A stretch of 64,000 nt of DNA, from positions 992,001 through 1,056,000 of the forward strand of contig NZ_JYJB01000010.1 in assembly GCF_000956475.1 (NCBI RefSeq). The letters are read 5' to 3'. Position numbers and translations under genes: made by a program. The notes beneath the pieces are model-generated. The model was not told the origin of the DNA. It searched no databases and was given only the letters and a program-made list of their open reading frames with translations. Below are positions 6,666-16,433 of this stretch, in pieces (the first letter of the stretch is position 1; the number at the start of each line of letters is the position of its first letter). This DNA comes from Microbacterium hydrocarbonoxydans (GTDB taxonomy: Bacteria; Actinomycetota; Actinomycetes; Actinomycetales; Microbacteriaceae).

Positions 6666-8905
6666 CTTCGACCTCATCTCCAGAGAAGGCCGACCGACGG
6701 ACCGAGACCGCCCCGCTGCGCCGCCCTCGCTTCGTCAACTGGGTCCCCGTCACCACTATGCTGGCGGCGACGCTCCTCGGCACGCTGCTTCCCGTGCTGC
6801 GCACCCGGGTTTTCTACTACTGGGACGACACGGCGGGCGTCGCCGTCGGCGTATGGCAGCGCATCGCCGAGAGCGTGCTCAGCGGGCAGTCGCCGTTCCT
6901 GCAGCTCGATATGTGGCGCGGCGGGAACTTCATCGCCGAAGCGGCTACAGGCATGTGGAACCCCGTCATGCTCGGTCTCATGCTCGGGACTTACCCCATC
7001 GACGACGTCGCCGTGGCGATCACTGCGGCGAAGATCGTCCTCTTCCTCATCACCGCAGGCGGGGTCTACCTTCTGGCTCGGGGGTATGGGGCCAACGCGT
7101 GGATGTCGGCCGTCGCGGGCGTCGTCCTGCCGTTGTCCGGCTGGTCGATCTTCATGGATGGCGCAGCCTGGATCAACGGGACGGCCATCATGGCCTTCAC
7201 TCCGTGGGCATGGTGGGCTCTCCGCCGCGCATATCTGCGCGGCTTCCGAGCGCGTGACATTGCCCTCGCTGTCGTGCTGGGCTACCTCGTCCCCTCCACC
7301 GGCAACCCCTACGGCGTGCTCACACTCGCCGTGGTCTTCCTCGCCGTCGCCGTCGAGGCGCTCGTCTCTCGCAGGGCTGGCGCGCTCAGATGGCTGATCC
7401 CGATGGGGTTGAGCATCGTCCTCCTGATCGTCGTGGTGTATCTGCCGTTCGTTCTCACATCGCAGTACGGGGTCCGCGCGTCTTCCGGCATCGGCAACGA
7501 CGAGTTCCTCGCCGTGAATCTGAACGACCTGCTCGGTATGAGCACGCCGACGCTTCGCCCCTACATCAAGATGTTCGGCGGGCTGCCGATGCAGTTCCCC
7601 GGTACCTATCTCGCGTGGTTCGTCGTACCGCTGCTTCCCTGGCTCCGGTGGGGAGCACTCGGCGACGGCTGGAAGCAGTTCAGCAGTGCACTGACGTTCG
7701 GCGTGTTCTTCCTCGCCTTCGTGCTCGGCCCGTCGCAGCTCGGCATGTTCCGCTGGCCTGCTCGCCTCGTTCCGTTCCTCTACCTCGCCGTCCTCATGGT
7801 CTTCGCGGTGCTCGCCTCGAAGGGGATCGAGCGTTCGCGGCCGGTTCTACGATCGATCGTGTCCGGCGCTCTGATCCTCTTCGGGACATGGATCGCTTAC
7901 TCGGACGTCCCCGGGGCCTGGAAATGGCACGGGCTCGTCACGCTCCTCATGGGATTCGGCACCTTCGCGATCGTCCGTTGGACGGGGTTGCGTCGGAGCG
8001 GCGCTCTCGTGATGATCGCGGGCATGCTGGTCTTCCTCGCGCCGCAGCTCATGCTCACCGCCAGTAATCAGAACGTGGCGGACTACCGCATGCCATCGTC
8101 CAAGAGCGAGATGCGCAAGACCTTCGCGGATCGCACGGACGGGCTCGTCGTGCAGATCTTCGACATCAATGTCCTCGTGGGCGACCACCCCGAATCCGAT
8201 CGCTGGGATGACCTCCTCGCAGGCAACATGCCCAGCGTCGCGGGCTTCTCCTCTACGACCGGATACACGGGTATCGGATTCAACGCCTTCGACAACGCCC
8301 TGTGCATGAGCTACAACGGCGGAACCTGCGCCGATGCCTGGGATGCACTCTGGGAGAAGCCGAAGGGCGCGGATGCCGTCCTCGCCGATCTCATCGGAGC
8401 GAAGTACGTGGTGGTGGCGAAGGGCTACACCGATGATCGCCGCGCCCCCGAAGGCTGGACAAGGACGGAGAGCACGGACGTCGTCAACGTCTACGAGCGG
8501 GATGAACCAGTCCCCTACGCCGGGACCGTGAGCTCGATCGGCGGCGACGTCGAGATCACGGCGGACGAACGTCATGGCGCGACCGCTGAGACCCTCACCG
8601 TCAGCACGACAGGAGACGACTCCTCCGTGACGTTCGCCCGTATCGCATGGCCCGGTTACCAGGTCGCCGTCGACGGCAAGCCGGTGCCGGTCGAGATCGG
8701 TCCTGCCGGACTCCTCACGGTCACCCTTCCAGAGGATCTCGCCGATGCCGAAGTGACCGTCTCCTTCACTCCCCCGGGTCTGTGGATCGGCCTCGCGACC
8801 GCGGCAGCGGGATTGGTCGGCGCTGCGGCTCTCATGGTTATTGCTGTCAAGTCCCCTAGAATGTCGAGGAAGGCAGAGCGCCGTCCCCAAGGCGCCCTGG
8901 GTTAG
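6662..8905 (+). CDS. YfhO-like polytopic membrane protein (GT-C type), copy 1
   Basis: A 747-residue membrane protein. A cytoplasmic N-tail leads into about a dozen hydrophobic helices over residues 30-490. A periplasmic domain follows with the WPGYQVAVDGKPVP motif near residue 670, then a last helix and a basic tail. YfhO proteins glycosylate teichoic acid outside the membrane, using lipid-phosphate sugars. The first-loop region FYYWDDTAGVAVG carries acidic residues, as expected for GT-C enzymes. ATG 6662 overlaps the oxidase stop (ATGA), so an upstream in-frame extension is rejected. It is a paralogue of the protein at 11194, with the LGFP-repeat protein between them. Confidence 0.82.
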   Translation: MTSTSSPEKADRRTETAPLRRPRFVNWVPVTTMLAATLLGTLLPVLRTRVFYYWDDTAGVAVGVWQRIAESVLSGQSPFLQLDMWRGGNFIAEAATGMWNPVMLGLMLGTYPIDDVAVAITAAKIVLFLITAGGVYLLARGYGANAWMSAVAGVVLPLSGWSIFMDGAAWINGTAIMAFTPWAWWALRRAYLRGFRARDIALAVVLGYLVPSTGNPYGVLTLAVVFLAVAVEALVSRRAGALRWLIPMGLSIVLLIVVVYLPFVLTSQYGVRASSGIGNDEFLAVNLNDLLGMSTPTLRPYIKMFGGLPMQFPGTYLAWFVVPLLPWLRWGALGDGWKQFSSALTFGVFFLAFVLGPSQLGMFRWPARLVPFLYLAVLMVFAVLASKGIERSRPVLRSIVSGALILFGTWIAYSDVPGAWKWHGLVTLLMGFGTFAIVRWTGLRRSGALVMIAGMLVFLAPQLMLTASNQNVADYRMPSSKSEMRKTFADRTDGLVVQIFDINVLVGDHPESDRWDDLLAGNMPSVAGFSSTTGYTGIGFNAFDNALCMSYNGGTCADAWDALWEKPKGADAVLADLIGAKYVVVAKGYTDDRRAPEGWTRTESTDVVNVYERDEPVPYAGTVSSIGGDVEITADERHGATAETLTVSTTGDDSSVTFARIAWPGYQVAVDGKPVPVEIGPAGLLTVTLPEDLADAEVTVSFTPPGLWIGLATAAAGLVGAAALMVIAVKSPRMSRKAERRPQGALG
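8857..8862 (+). promoter_or_regulatory. Possible internal -10 (TAGAAT) for the LGFP gene
   Basis: TAGAAT matches the consensus -10 at 5 of 6 positions and lies about 46 bases before the LGFP-protein start, inside the end of the YfhO gene. No good -35 is seen, so this is only a candidate for extra expression of the abundant-type secreted protein. Confidence 0.3.
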
Positions 8906-8914
8906 GAGCGCCCC

Positions 8915-11197
8915 ATGGCTCGTACGCTGAGCCGAGCCATCGCGGCCGCGGCGATTGTCATCGCAGTCCTCTCCGGAGCGTTGGCCGGTGCGCCGTCCGC
9001 CACGGCAGCCGCACCCGTCGCGTCGGGGAATGTCGCAGCGGCTGTGCACTCTTCGGGGTTCGACGCCGGCTACATCATCTCGGATGATCGCTTCTTCGAC
9101 AGCAACGCGATGTCCGAGGCGCAGATTCAGGCCTTCCTCAACAAGATGGTGCCGACGTGCCGCGCGACTGACCCGAATCTGCCATGCCTCAAGAGCCTCT
9201 ACACCTCAACGAATACACGCGCCCCAGATCCTGCCGGGCGATGCTCCGGATACAACTCGGAAGGCTACGAGACAGGCGCACGGATCATCTGGCGTGTGGC
9301 GCAGGCATGCGGCATCAGTCCCCAGGTGATCATGGTGATGCTTCAGAAGGAGCAGGGGCTCATCACCTCCACCAAACCGGACGCGTGGGCGTACAAGGCC
9401 GCCATGGGCGCAGACTGCCCTGACACCTCCGCCTGCGACACGAGATACATGAACTTCTTCAATCAGGTCTACCGTGCCGCGTGGCAGATGAAGGAGTACA
9501 CGATCCACCCCAACAGCTGGAACCATCGTGTGGGATGGACCAGTGTCCGATACCACCCTGAACCGAGCTGCGGTTCCTCTCAGGTCTACATCCAGAACCA
9601 GGCCACCGCGAATCTCTACAACTACACGCCGTATCAGCCGAACGACTCCGCCCTGGCGAACATGTACGGCGTCGGCGACGCGTGCGGGGCGTATGGCAAC
9701 AGGAACTTCTGGCGCGACTTCAACGCGTGGTTCGGAGCCAGCACCGTCGAGGGAACCACAGCCATCAACAGTCTCTACGCTTCCATGGGGGCGGACAGCG
9801 GCCCGCTCGGGTCTCCGACGACGGGGATGCTCAAAGTCACCGAGGGCGGTGGCGGCACCGCCCGCGCCTTCGTCAACGGCTCGATCTACTGGACCAGTCT
9901 GACCGGCGCCGCTGCTGTCCTCGAGCCGGAGCGTTCCCTCTACTTCCAGTACTCGGGAGCTGCGGGGCCCCTGGGATGGCCGAACAGCCAGCGTCTCTCG
10001 ATCACCGGCCCGGCCGGGTCGGGCACGGGTCAGTCGTACACCAAAGCATCCATCTACAGCTCTGCGAACGGTACATTCCTGGTGACGGGTGCCATGCAGC
10101 AGACATACTTCGCGCGCGGAGGCGCGGCCGGGTACCTCGGCTTCCCCATCTCTGCGGAGATCCCCTTCGACGGCGGCACCGCACAGTCGTTCGCTCAGGG
10201 AACGATCTACATGCAGTCGAACGGGTGGGGCGGCGCCGTCGGCGCATCGCTCGTCAGCGCCTATGCCAAGAGCGGCGGCCCCGGAGGACCGCTCGGGTGG
10301 CCCCGGAGCGATACCTCTTCCGTCGCGGCTAATGGCGGGGGCACGGGCCAGGCCTTCGAGAAGGGCTCGCTGTACGGCTCATCAGCGGGAGCATTCATCG
10401 TCAGCGGAGCCATCCGCGACTACTACTTCACCCGAGGCGGATCGGCCGGCCAGCTCGGCTGGCCGACGGCAACCGCCGTTTGCGAGTCCGCTACCCAGTG
10501 TCGGCAGGACTTCCAGAACGGCACCGTGTACTGGACGCAGACCGGAGGCTTCCGCGTCGGCTCCCCCGCCATCGAGAGCTATTACCTTGCAAACAGCGCC
10601 GCCCTCGGCGCTCGTCAGAGCGAGGCCGTCCGATCGACCGACAACGGCGGCGGCTTCGGACAGACGTTCGCGAACGGCTCCGTGTACTCCAGTGCGGCAG
10701 GCACTTTCAGAGTCCAGGGCGCTGTCAGGGACTTCTACTGGCGCATGAACGGGTCGTCGGGAGCGCTCGGCTGGCCGGCCAGTGAGTGGAACGCCGGCGC
10801 GAGCGGCCGCCCCGGCAGTCAGACATTCCAGAAGGGCACTCTCTATTACGACGGCAAGTCCGTCTACATCGGGGATCCCGCGATCGAGCAGATCTGGTGG
10901 AGCACTGGCGCAGCTGGTGGAACCCTCGGCCAGAAGACCAGCGGCGTGATCGTCATCCCGCAGAACGGTGGGGGACGAGGCCAGGCCTTCCAGGGCGGCT
11001 CCGTCTACGCGTCGGCCGCTGGAGCGTTCGCCGTCTCCGGTGGGGTGCTCACCACGTACTTCTCGCTCGGCGGTTCGGCGGGCGCTTTGGGCTGGCCCAC
11101 CGCAGCGGCGACGTGTAGTAACGGCACCTGCGTGCAGACCTTCCAGACTGGAACCATCACCTACTCGCCGAGCACAGGCGGTATCGTCACCCGATGA
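8915..11197 (+). CDS. Secreted cell-wall protein: lysozyme-like N-domain plus nine LGFP repeats
   Basis: A 760-residue exported protein. A signal peptide covers residues 1-32, ending near ATAAAP. Residues 35-275 form a domain with LQKEQGLITS near residue 148, whose Glu is placed as in SLT/lysozyme-like folds, followed by NQATANLYNYTPYQPN and NRNFWRDFNAWFG. Nine degenerate units of about 50 residues follow, with cores such as GPLGWPNS, GYLGFPIS and GALGWPTA; units 6 and 8 are degraded (AALGARQS, GTLGQKTS). LGFP repeats anchor proteins to the actinobacterial wall, for example on the Corynebacterium PS1 mycolyltransferase. AGGAG lies 6 bases before the ATG. Muramidase activity is only inferred. 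Confidence 0.88.
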   Translation: MARTLSRAIAAAAIVIAVLSGALAGAPSATAAAPVASGNVAAAVHSSGFDAGYIISDDRFFDSNAMSEAQIQAFLNKMVPTCRATDPNLPCLKSLYTSTNTRAPDPAGRCSGYNSEGYETGARIIWRVAQACGISPQVIMVMLQKEQGLITSTKPDAWAYKAAMGADCPDTSACDTRYMNFFNQVYRAAWQMKEYTIHPNSWNHRVGWTSVRYHPEPSCGSSQVYIQNQATANLYNYTPYQPNDSALANMYGVGDACGAYGNRNFWRDFNAWFGASTVEGTTAINSLYASMGADSGPLGSPTTGMLKVTEGGGGTARAFVNGSIYWTSLTGAAAVLEPERSLYFQYSGAAGPLGWPNSQRLSITGPAGSGTGQSYTKASIYSSANGTFLVTGAMQQTYFARGGAAGYLGFPISAEIPFDGGTAQSFAQGTIYMQSNGWGGAVGASLVSAYAKSGGPGGPLGWPRSDTSSVAANGGGTGQAFEKGSLYGSSAGAFIVSGAIRDYYFTRGGSAGQLGWPTATAVCESATQCRQDFQNGTVYWTQTGGFRVGSPAIESYYLANSAALGARQSEAVRSTDNGGGFGQTFANGSVYSSAAGTFRVQGAVRDFYWRMNGSSGALGWPASEWNAGASGRPGSQTFQKGTLYYDGKSVYIGDPAIEQIWWSTGAAGGTLGQKTSGVIVIPQNGGGRGQAFQGGSVYASAAGAFAVSGGVLTTYFSLGGSAGALGWPTAAATCSNGTCVQTFQTGTITYSPSTGGIVTR

Positions 11198-13413
11198 GTC
11201 GTTCGACCGGCGGAGCAGCGCGCTCGCTCCGCTTTTCTCGCCGTTCCCTATTCGATCTCGGCATCATCTTCGTCGTCGTGCTGACGATCGGCCTCCTCAT
11301 AAAGGTCGTGTGGCGCGAGTTCACGTTCTTCGGCGACAATGCGGAATCCTTCTTCCCGCTGTGGCACATGTACGGAACCGCACTGCGGTCAGGAGAGCCC
11401 TTCCTCTTCGACCCGAACGGCTGGGGTGCGGGGAATGTCCTCGCCGAGGCCGCGTACGGGGTGTTCAACCCCGTCACCATCGTCAACTCCCTCCTCATCT
11501 CGCTCACGGACCGGCTCAGCGTGGCGAGCTTCCTCGTGATGCTGGAATTCCTGATCCTGCTCGGGTGGGGCGTCTACATGCTCTCTCGAAGCCACGGCGC
11601 CGCGAGGACGGCTTCCGTGCTAGTCGGGAGCATCGCCCCGTTCGCCGGGTACACCCTCTACTACGAGGCAGGCAACTGGGCGTCGGGGCTCATGTCAGCG
11701 GTGTGGGTCGTCCACTTCTGGTGGTCCGCCCGCATGTTCACGCAGTCCCGGATCGGACCGCTCACCCCTGTCGTCTTCGGCTTCCTCGCCGCGACGGTCG
11801 GCAATCCCTACTCGGTGGTCGGCATTCTCGTGGTCCTCTTCGCGCTCGCGTTCGAGCTCGTCCTGCGGAAGGACTGGCGGATCCTTGCCGGCTTGGTCGT
11901 CGTCGGCGCGATCATCGGCACGGCGGTCGTTCTCACCTACAGCGGCCTTCTCGCCGCACTCACTGTCATCGATCGTCCGGTCGACGGCGACCTCGTCTCG
12001 AACAAGAACTACCTGACACCCACCCTCAGCGACATGATGGGTATGAGTTCACCGACGTATCTCCCCCGAATCAGAGCGTGGTTCGGTGAGAACGACCTCG
12101 TGCCGTCGGCGTATCTGAGTTGGTTGATTCTTCCGCTCCTGCCCTGGCTGCGGTGGCGGGCCATGCCCAAGTGGCGTCCGAGGATCAGCCTCGGCGTGGC
12201 GGGTCTCATCTTCCTCGTTCTCACGCTGGGCCCGGATCACCTCTGGCTCTTCCGTTGGCCTATCCGGTTCATCGAGTACGTCTATCTCTGCGTTCTGGTC
12301 GCATTCGCGCTCATACTCTCCGCGGGACTCTCCCGTACCAGGCTGGCTCTGCGCACCTCCCTCTCCCTCGCCTCGGTCGGCCTCGGCCTGTACCTCGCGT
12401 TCTCCTCGCGTCCCACATTGCTGTCGTACCACCTCGTCGTCGCGGCCGCAGCAGCCGTGCTCGTGCTGGGGATCCGCTTCACCGTGCGAGATGCACGTGC
12501 CCGCCACTGGCTCCTCGCCATCGCGATCGCGGGCACCGCCGTCATCGCACCCTTCCAGGCTCAGCTCTTCGGATGGAGCCATCAGGCGATCGAACCGGGT
12601 GTGGATCAGCGTCCGCCTTCTGATCTCGGCATCGTCCGCTCCGCCTGGTCCGACATCCAGGGCAGAGTGCTGCAGATCGCCGAGCTCCGGGAGCTCGAGG
12701 GAACCGACGCCGTCGCGCGGGGACAGCTCGTGTTCGGCAATATCGGTCGCGCCGCAGGTGTGGACATCCTGAACAGGTACACGGGCATCAATTTCGAATC
12801 GTTCAAGGACGGTTTCGGCTTCGACTATCGGGGCACCGTCGGCGCTTACTTCCCCATCTCGTTCCTCTGGACGCCACTCTCCCCCGACTACGACATCGAC
12901 GTCATCGATGCATTCGGCATCGACACGCTGGTCGTCGCTAAGACCCGCCCGGATCTGTCCAGTCTCGACGGCCATCCCGGTTGGAGGGTCGTCGAGGACT
13001 CCGAGTACAGGATCGTGCTCACCCGCACGGCCCCCCTCGAGCACCCCACGGTCACGCCCGTGGACGACGTCGAGGTCTCGGAGACGCAGGAAGCTGGGAC
13101 CGATTTGAGCTTCACCGTCCACTCGGCGACCGGCGGTGCGGTGATCCTCGATCGCCTCGCCTGGCCCGGCTACACGGTCATGCTCGACGGGACGCCGCTC
13201 ACGACAGAGAGAGTCCCCTACGGGCTCACCCGCGTCGACATCCCCGCGGGTTCATCCGGCCTCGTGACCGTCAAGTACGAGTCACCTGGGCTCCGCCTCG
13301 GCGTACTCGTCGCTGCGGTCGGTCTGATCGCGACCGCGGCCCATCAGGTCGTGTGGACGGCGCGCCGTCGGCGTTCGATCACCGCCTCGTCTCGCGCTGA
13401 ATCACTCGTCTGA
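11194..13413 (+). CDS. YfhO-like polytopic membrane protein (GT-C type), copy 2
   Basis: A 739-residue paralogue of the protein at 6662. It shares the acidic first-loop region (TFFGDNAESFFPLWHM), the NVLAEAAYGVFNPV motif, about twelve membrane helices, and a C-terminal extracytoplasmic domain with WPGYTVMLDGTPL before the last helix. Overlap of 4 bases (ATGA) with the LGFP gene ties it to the same operon. It probably transfers a sugar or other group from a lipid carrier to the exported polymer. Two different copies suggest two different decorations. It is the last gene of the plus-strand operon; no strong terminator is visible in the 126 bases before the convergent ABC ATPase gene. Confidence 0.82.
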   Translation: MSRSTGGAARSLRFSRRSLFDLGIIFVVVLTIGLLIKVVWREFTFFGDNAESFFPLWHMYGTALRSGEPFLFDPNGWGAGNVLAEAAYGVFNPVTIVNSLLISLTDRLSVASFLVMLEFLILLGWGVYMLSRSHGAARTASVLVGSIAPFAGYTLYYEAGNWASGLMSAVWVVHFWWSARMFTQSRIGPLTPVVFGFLAATVGNPYSVVGILVVLFALAFELVLRKDWRILAGLVVVGAIIGTAVVLTYSGLLAALTVIDRPVDGDLVSNKNYLTPTLSDMMGMSSPTYLPRIRAWFGENDLVPSAYLSWLILPLLPWLRWRAMPKWRPRISLGVAGLIFLVLTLGPDHLWLFRWPIRFIEYVYLCVLVAFALILSAGLSRTRLALRTSLSLASVGLGLYLAFSSRPTLLSYHLVVAAAAAVLVLGIRFTVRDARARHWLLAIAIAGTAVIAPFQAQLFGWSHQAIEPGVDQRPPSDLGIVRSAWSDIQGRVLQIAELRELEGTDAVARGQLVFGNIGRAAGVDILNRYTGINFESFKDGFGFDYRGTVGAYFPISFLWTPLSPDYDIDVIDAFGIDTLVVAKTRPDLSSLDGHPGWRVVEDSEYRIVLTRTAPLEHPTVTPVDDVEVSETQEAGTDLSFTVHSATGGAVILDRLAWPGYTVMLDGTPLTTERVPYGLTRVDIPAGSSGLVTVKYESPGLRLGVLVAAVGLIATAAHQVVWTARRRRSITASSRAESLV

Positions 13414-13539
13414 CCTAGGCGTGGAAGCTACACGCAGAAGCCGCGCAGCGTGGCGAAACCGACCGACCGACGGGCAGGCCGCGACGGCTCCCCCCATCGA
13501 TGAGACGTCATCCGCCCTGCGCAGAACGACGACGGAGCG

Positions 13540-14274
13540 CTACTCCAGGTAGCCGAGCGCTTCGGAGATCGGACCGTCGAAGACGACCTTGCCTCGGCGC
13601 AGCACGACCCCGCGGGTGCACAGCTTCTGCACCATCTCCGCGTCATGACTGACGACGACCAGCGTCTTGCGCTGTGCGATGAGCTCCTCGAACTTCTGGC
13701 GGCACTTCTCGCGGAAAGGCGCATCGCCTACTGAGAGGATCTCATCAACGAGCAGCACGTCGAGTTCGACGTGGATGGCGACCGAGAACGCGAGCCTCAT
13801 GAACATGCCGGACGAGTAGTGCTTGACCTCCTGGTCGATGAACTCCTCGATCTCGCTGAACTCCACGATCTCCTCGTAGCGCTCTTCGATCTCCTTGCGC
13901 TGCATGCCCAGGATCGCGGCATTGAGGAACACGTTCTCGCGACCAGTGAGCTCAGGATGAAATCCTGCCCCGACCTCGATCAGCCCGGCGACTCGCCCCC
14001 GCGTGAGGACCTGTCCGCCGTCCGGACTCATCACCCCCGAGACCAGCTTCAGCAGCGTGGACTTTCCCGAACCATTGAGCCCGAGCAGCGCTACGGATTC
14101 GCCTTCGTTGATCACCACATTCACGTCGTCGAGGGCGCGGAAGCTGCTCGTCAGCCGCTTTCTCCTGATCCAGGAGACGACCGTGTCCTTGAGCGAGAAG
14201 GCGTGATTCAGAGTGAACGACTTACGTACACCGTCGACGACGACGCTTGGTCGAGTCGGAGCTTGAACCGTCAT
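13540..14274 (-). CDS. ABC transporter ATPase for polysaccharide/teichoic acid export (Wzt/TagH-like)
   Basis: A 244-residue nucleotide-binding subunit: Walker A LLGLNGSGKSTLLKL, signature HYSSGMFMRLAFS, Walker B DVLLVDEILSVGD, and the H-loop VVSHD. This matches the Wzt/TagH family, which drives export of lipid-linked polymers. It lacks the long C-terminal carbohydrate-binding domain of some Wzt proteins, so export should not depend on recognising a terminal cap. ATG 14274 overlaps the permease stop (ATGA), which rules out the longer upstream frame. With the permease at 14271 it forms a two-gene exporter. Confidence 0.93.
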   Translation of the reverse strand: MTVQAPTRPSVVVDGVRKSFTLNHAFSLKDTVVSWIRRKRLTSSFRALDDVNVVINEGESVALLGLNGSGKSTLLKLVSGVMSPDGGQVLTRGRVAGLIEVGAGFHPELTGRENVFLNAAILGMQRKEIEERYEEIVEFSEIEEFIDQEVKHYSSGMFMRLAFSVAIHVELDVLLVDEILSVGDAPFREKCRQKFEELIAQRKTLVVVSHDAEMVQKLCTRGVVLRRGKVVFDGPISEALGYLE

Positions 14275-15164
14275 AGGTCTTGCGCGAACCTTCCTTCGAG
14301 GCGCCGGAACACGATCTGGCCGATGAAGAGCGTCGACACCGAGATCAGCAACGCCCACAGAGAGTTCCAGCCGAGATCAGGCGGAAGCTGGAGATCGGTG
14401 TCCGTCACGGGATACCAGAAGGCGTAGTGGAACAGTTCCACGCCGACGGTGAGAGGGTTGAGGAGATAGATCCGCGTCACCCAGGCAGGGAACACGTTCT
14501 CGACCATCGTCCAGAAGTAGAGCACGGGTGACGCCCACGTCGCCAGCAGGAGCAACAGCTCCACGATGTTCTCCGCATCCCGGAAGCGCACGTTGATCGC
14601 TCCGAAGAAGAGCCCGAGACCGAGCGAGAAGATCATCACGATGACCACCGCGGCAAAGACCGCGAGGACGGACATCAAGGTGACCGAACCGAGCCACCCC
14701 AGTGCGGCGCATACGACGATGAGGAGCGCGAGTTGCGGCAGGAAGTGCACGAAGGCGACGATCACCGCGGACACGGCGAACAGCTGGCGGGGCAGGAAGA
14801 CCTTCCGCACGAGGGGTGCGTTTCCGACGATCGACGTCGTGCCGTTCTTGTACGCCTCGGAGAAGAGATTGATGATCACGATCCCCGAGAACAGGTAGAC
14901 CGCGAAGTTGGGGATCCCCTTCTCCAAGGTCATGAAAAGGCCGAACACGATCCAGAAGACGAAGAACTGCGCGGCGGGCCGAACATACGACCAAGTCCAG
15001 CCGAGAACGGAGTTGCGATACCTGGTCGACACACCGGTCTTAACGAGGAGGCTGAGCAGGTAGCGCCAACGTATGACGTCGATCAGACCGCGACTCGTGC
15101 CAGGGACATCGAAATCTGCACGCGGCACACCGGCGAGGAGATCTCGTCTGTCATTCAGCGGCAC
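14271..15164 (-). CDS. ABC-2 permease for polysaccharide/teichoic acid export (Wzm/TagG-like)
   Basis: A 297-residue integral membrane protein with six hydrophobic segments. Family motifs include RYRNSVLGWTWSYVRP near residue 50 and INVRFRDAENIVELLL near residue 210. It forms the channel half of the exporter with the overlapping ATPase and moves an undecaprenyl-linked polymer outward. GTG 15164 is preceded by AGGA at 6-base spacing. A GATAAT -10 candidate lies about 40 bases upstream on the minus strand. Confidence 0.92.
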   Translation of the reverse strand: MPLNDRRDLLAGVPRADFDVPGTSRGLIDVIRWRYLLSLLVKTGVSTRYRNSVLGWTWSYVRPAAQFFVFWIVFGLFMTLEKGIPNFAVYLFSGIVIINLFSEAYKNGTTSIVGNAPLVRKVFLPRQLFAVSAVIVAFVHFLPQLALLIVVCAALGWLGSVTLMSVLAVFAAVVIVMIFSLGLGLFFGAINVRFRDAENIVELLLLLATWASPVLYFWTMVENVFPAWVTRIYLLNPLTVGVELFHYAFWYPVTDTDLQLPPDLGWNSLWALLISVSTLFIGQIVFRRLEGRFAQDL

Positions 15165-15359
15165 ATCTGTTCCTCACTAGGAGATGGGGTGGGGTCGCCT
15201 TCCATTATCTCACGCCGCGGACACGAGACCTGCGTGAACGCCGTCAGCGATCCCACCCCCGTGATCTCTGGTTCGGCTTCGAGGCCGGTTGCCCACGCTG
15301 GACGAGCTGCTCCGAGGTGAGGACGCAGTCGACGTTTCGGCGAGCCACGCCGTGGACGC
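15165..15359. promoter_or_regulatory. Intergenic region upstream of the ABC exporter
   Basis: A 195-base spacer. The minus-strand GATAAT at 15209-15204 is the best -10 candidate for the exporter operon; no clear -35 is seen. The rest shows no supportable gene or repeat. Confidence 0.35.
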
Positions 15360-16433
15360 TCAGAGGTCCGCGTGCAGCCCCCACACCCTCTCCGCCGAAC
15401 TCGTCCAGGAGAACGCCCGAGCACGGTCGCTTCCCAGAACGCTCATCCTCCGAGCGCCCGAACCGACGGCATCCGCGACGGCATCCGGAATCTCATCGAC
15501 CGACACGATCGCTCCCCCGTCTGCGATCACATCCCGGTGCACCCCGCTGGACACCGCTACGACCGGCACGCCGAGGGTCATCGCCTCTACGACCCTCCAG
15601 GGCCACGATGTCCCCGGGTCCGTGGCGACGAGAGCGGAAGCGGCGGCGAACACCGCGGCACGGTCTTCAACGGTGAGCTTCTCCCGCACATGCACCCGAG
15701 ACTCGGGCAGGCCGGCGGCCGACGCGATCTCGGCGATCCCGGGTTCCGAGCCCTCCGGCGCATCGAGCACCACGGCATCCGCATCGGCGGCGATCGCCGC
15801 CCGGAACCCCGCTTCCAGCGACGAAGACGACCCGGTGAGGACCAGGAAGCGCCCGGGCAGCGACAGGGAATCCCGCCGCGCGGCGGCGTCCAGCGGCACG
15901 ACGAAGCCGCGCGGAGCGGCCCCGGGAATCACGCGGATGCGCTCGCCGAGCTTCGCCACGTCCGAGAGACGAGCGGCGAACGCGTGCGAGGGCACGACCA
16001 CGGCATCCGCATGCTTGACCGCACGCCGCAGCATCCCGCGCTGCCAGGCGACCGTCGTCTTCGGGAGAGCGTCGGGCGCTTCCCATGCGCGAAGGTCCCA
16101 CAGGGTCACGGTCGTCTGATCGTTGTCGTGCACTCGATCGTGCCGCACGAGCGGAGCCATGAGCGAGGCCGAGTGGATGAGCCCTCCCCCGACCCCCGGT
16201 GCGATCCCGAGCTGCCACGACGCCGCCAGTTCGCGTCGCGCCAGGCCCAGCGTGCGGACATCGGCAAGACCCGGGAGCGTCGCGGATGAGCCGGCAGGCA
16301 CAATGGCTTCCACAGCGCACCCCGCGGGAGCTGTGTCGACGAGACCCGCCGTGAGATCGATCGCCGCGCCGGCCTGGTCCGCGTCGACGACGTGCGTCAG
16401 CTGATCAAGAACAACACGAAGACGCGCACCCAT
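15360..16433 (-). CDS. Glycosyltransferase, GT-B fold (family 4-like)
   Basis: A 357-residue cytoplasmic glycosyltransferase. The C-terminal donor domain is clear: FLVLTGSSSSLEAG, HVREKLTVEDRAAVFAAASALV, and VVEAMTLGVPVVAVSSGVH with the E-x7-like Glu typical of GT4 enzymes. The N-terminal acceptor domain is less typical. ATG 16433 is preceded by TACTCT at exactly 7 bases, the leaderless signature repeated in this window; an in-frame GTG two codons earlier is less likely. It is divergent from the DUF4012 gene and lies upstream of the exporter operon, suggesting it adds a sugar to the polymer before export. Confidence 0.82.
   Translation of the reverse strand: MGARLRVVLDQLTHVVDADQAGAAIDLTAGLVDTAPAGCAVEAIVPAGSSATLPGLADVRTLGLARRELAASWQLGIAPGVGGGLIHSASLMAPLVRHDRVHDNDQTTVTLWDLRAWEAPDALPKTTVAWQRGMLRRAVKHADAVVVPSHAFAARLSDVAKLGERIRVIPGAAPRGFVVPLDAAARRDSLSLPGRFLVLTGSSSSLEAGFRAAIAADADAVVLDAPEGSEPGIAEIASAAGLPESRVHVREKLTVEDRAAVFAAASALVATDPGTSWPWRVVEAMTLGVPVVAVSSGVHRDVIADGGAIVSVDEIPDAVADAVGSGARRMSVLGSDRARAFSWTSSAERVWGLHADL

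Noticed and set aside
15155..15424. 89-codon minus-strand frame over the spacer upstream of the ABC permease
   Set aside because: Arg/Pro-rich shadow, no ribosome binding site, and it overlaps the end of the glycosyltransferase gene.
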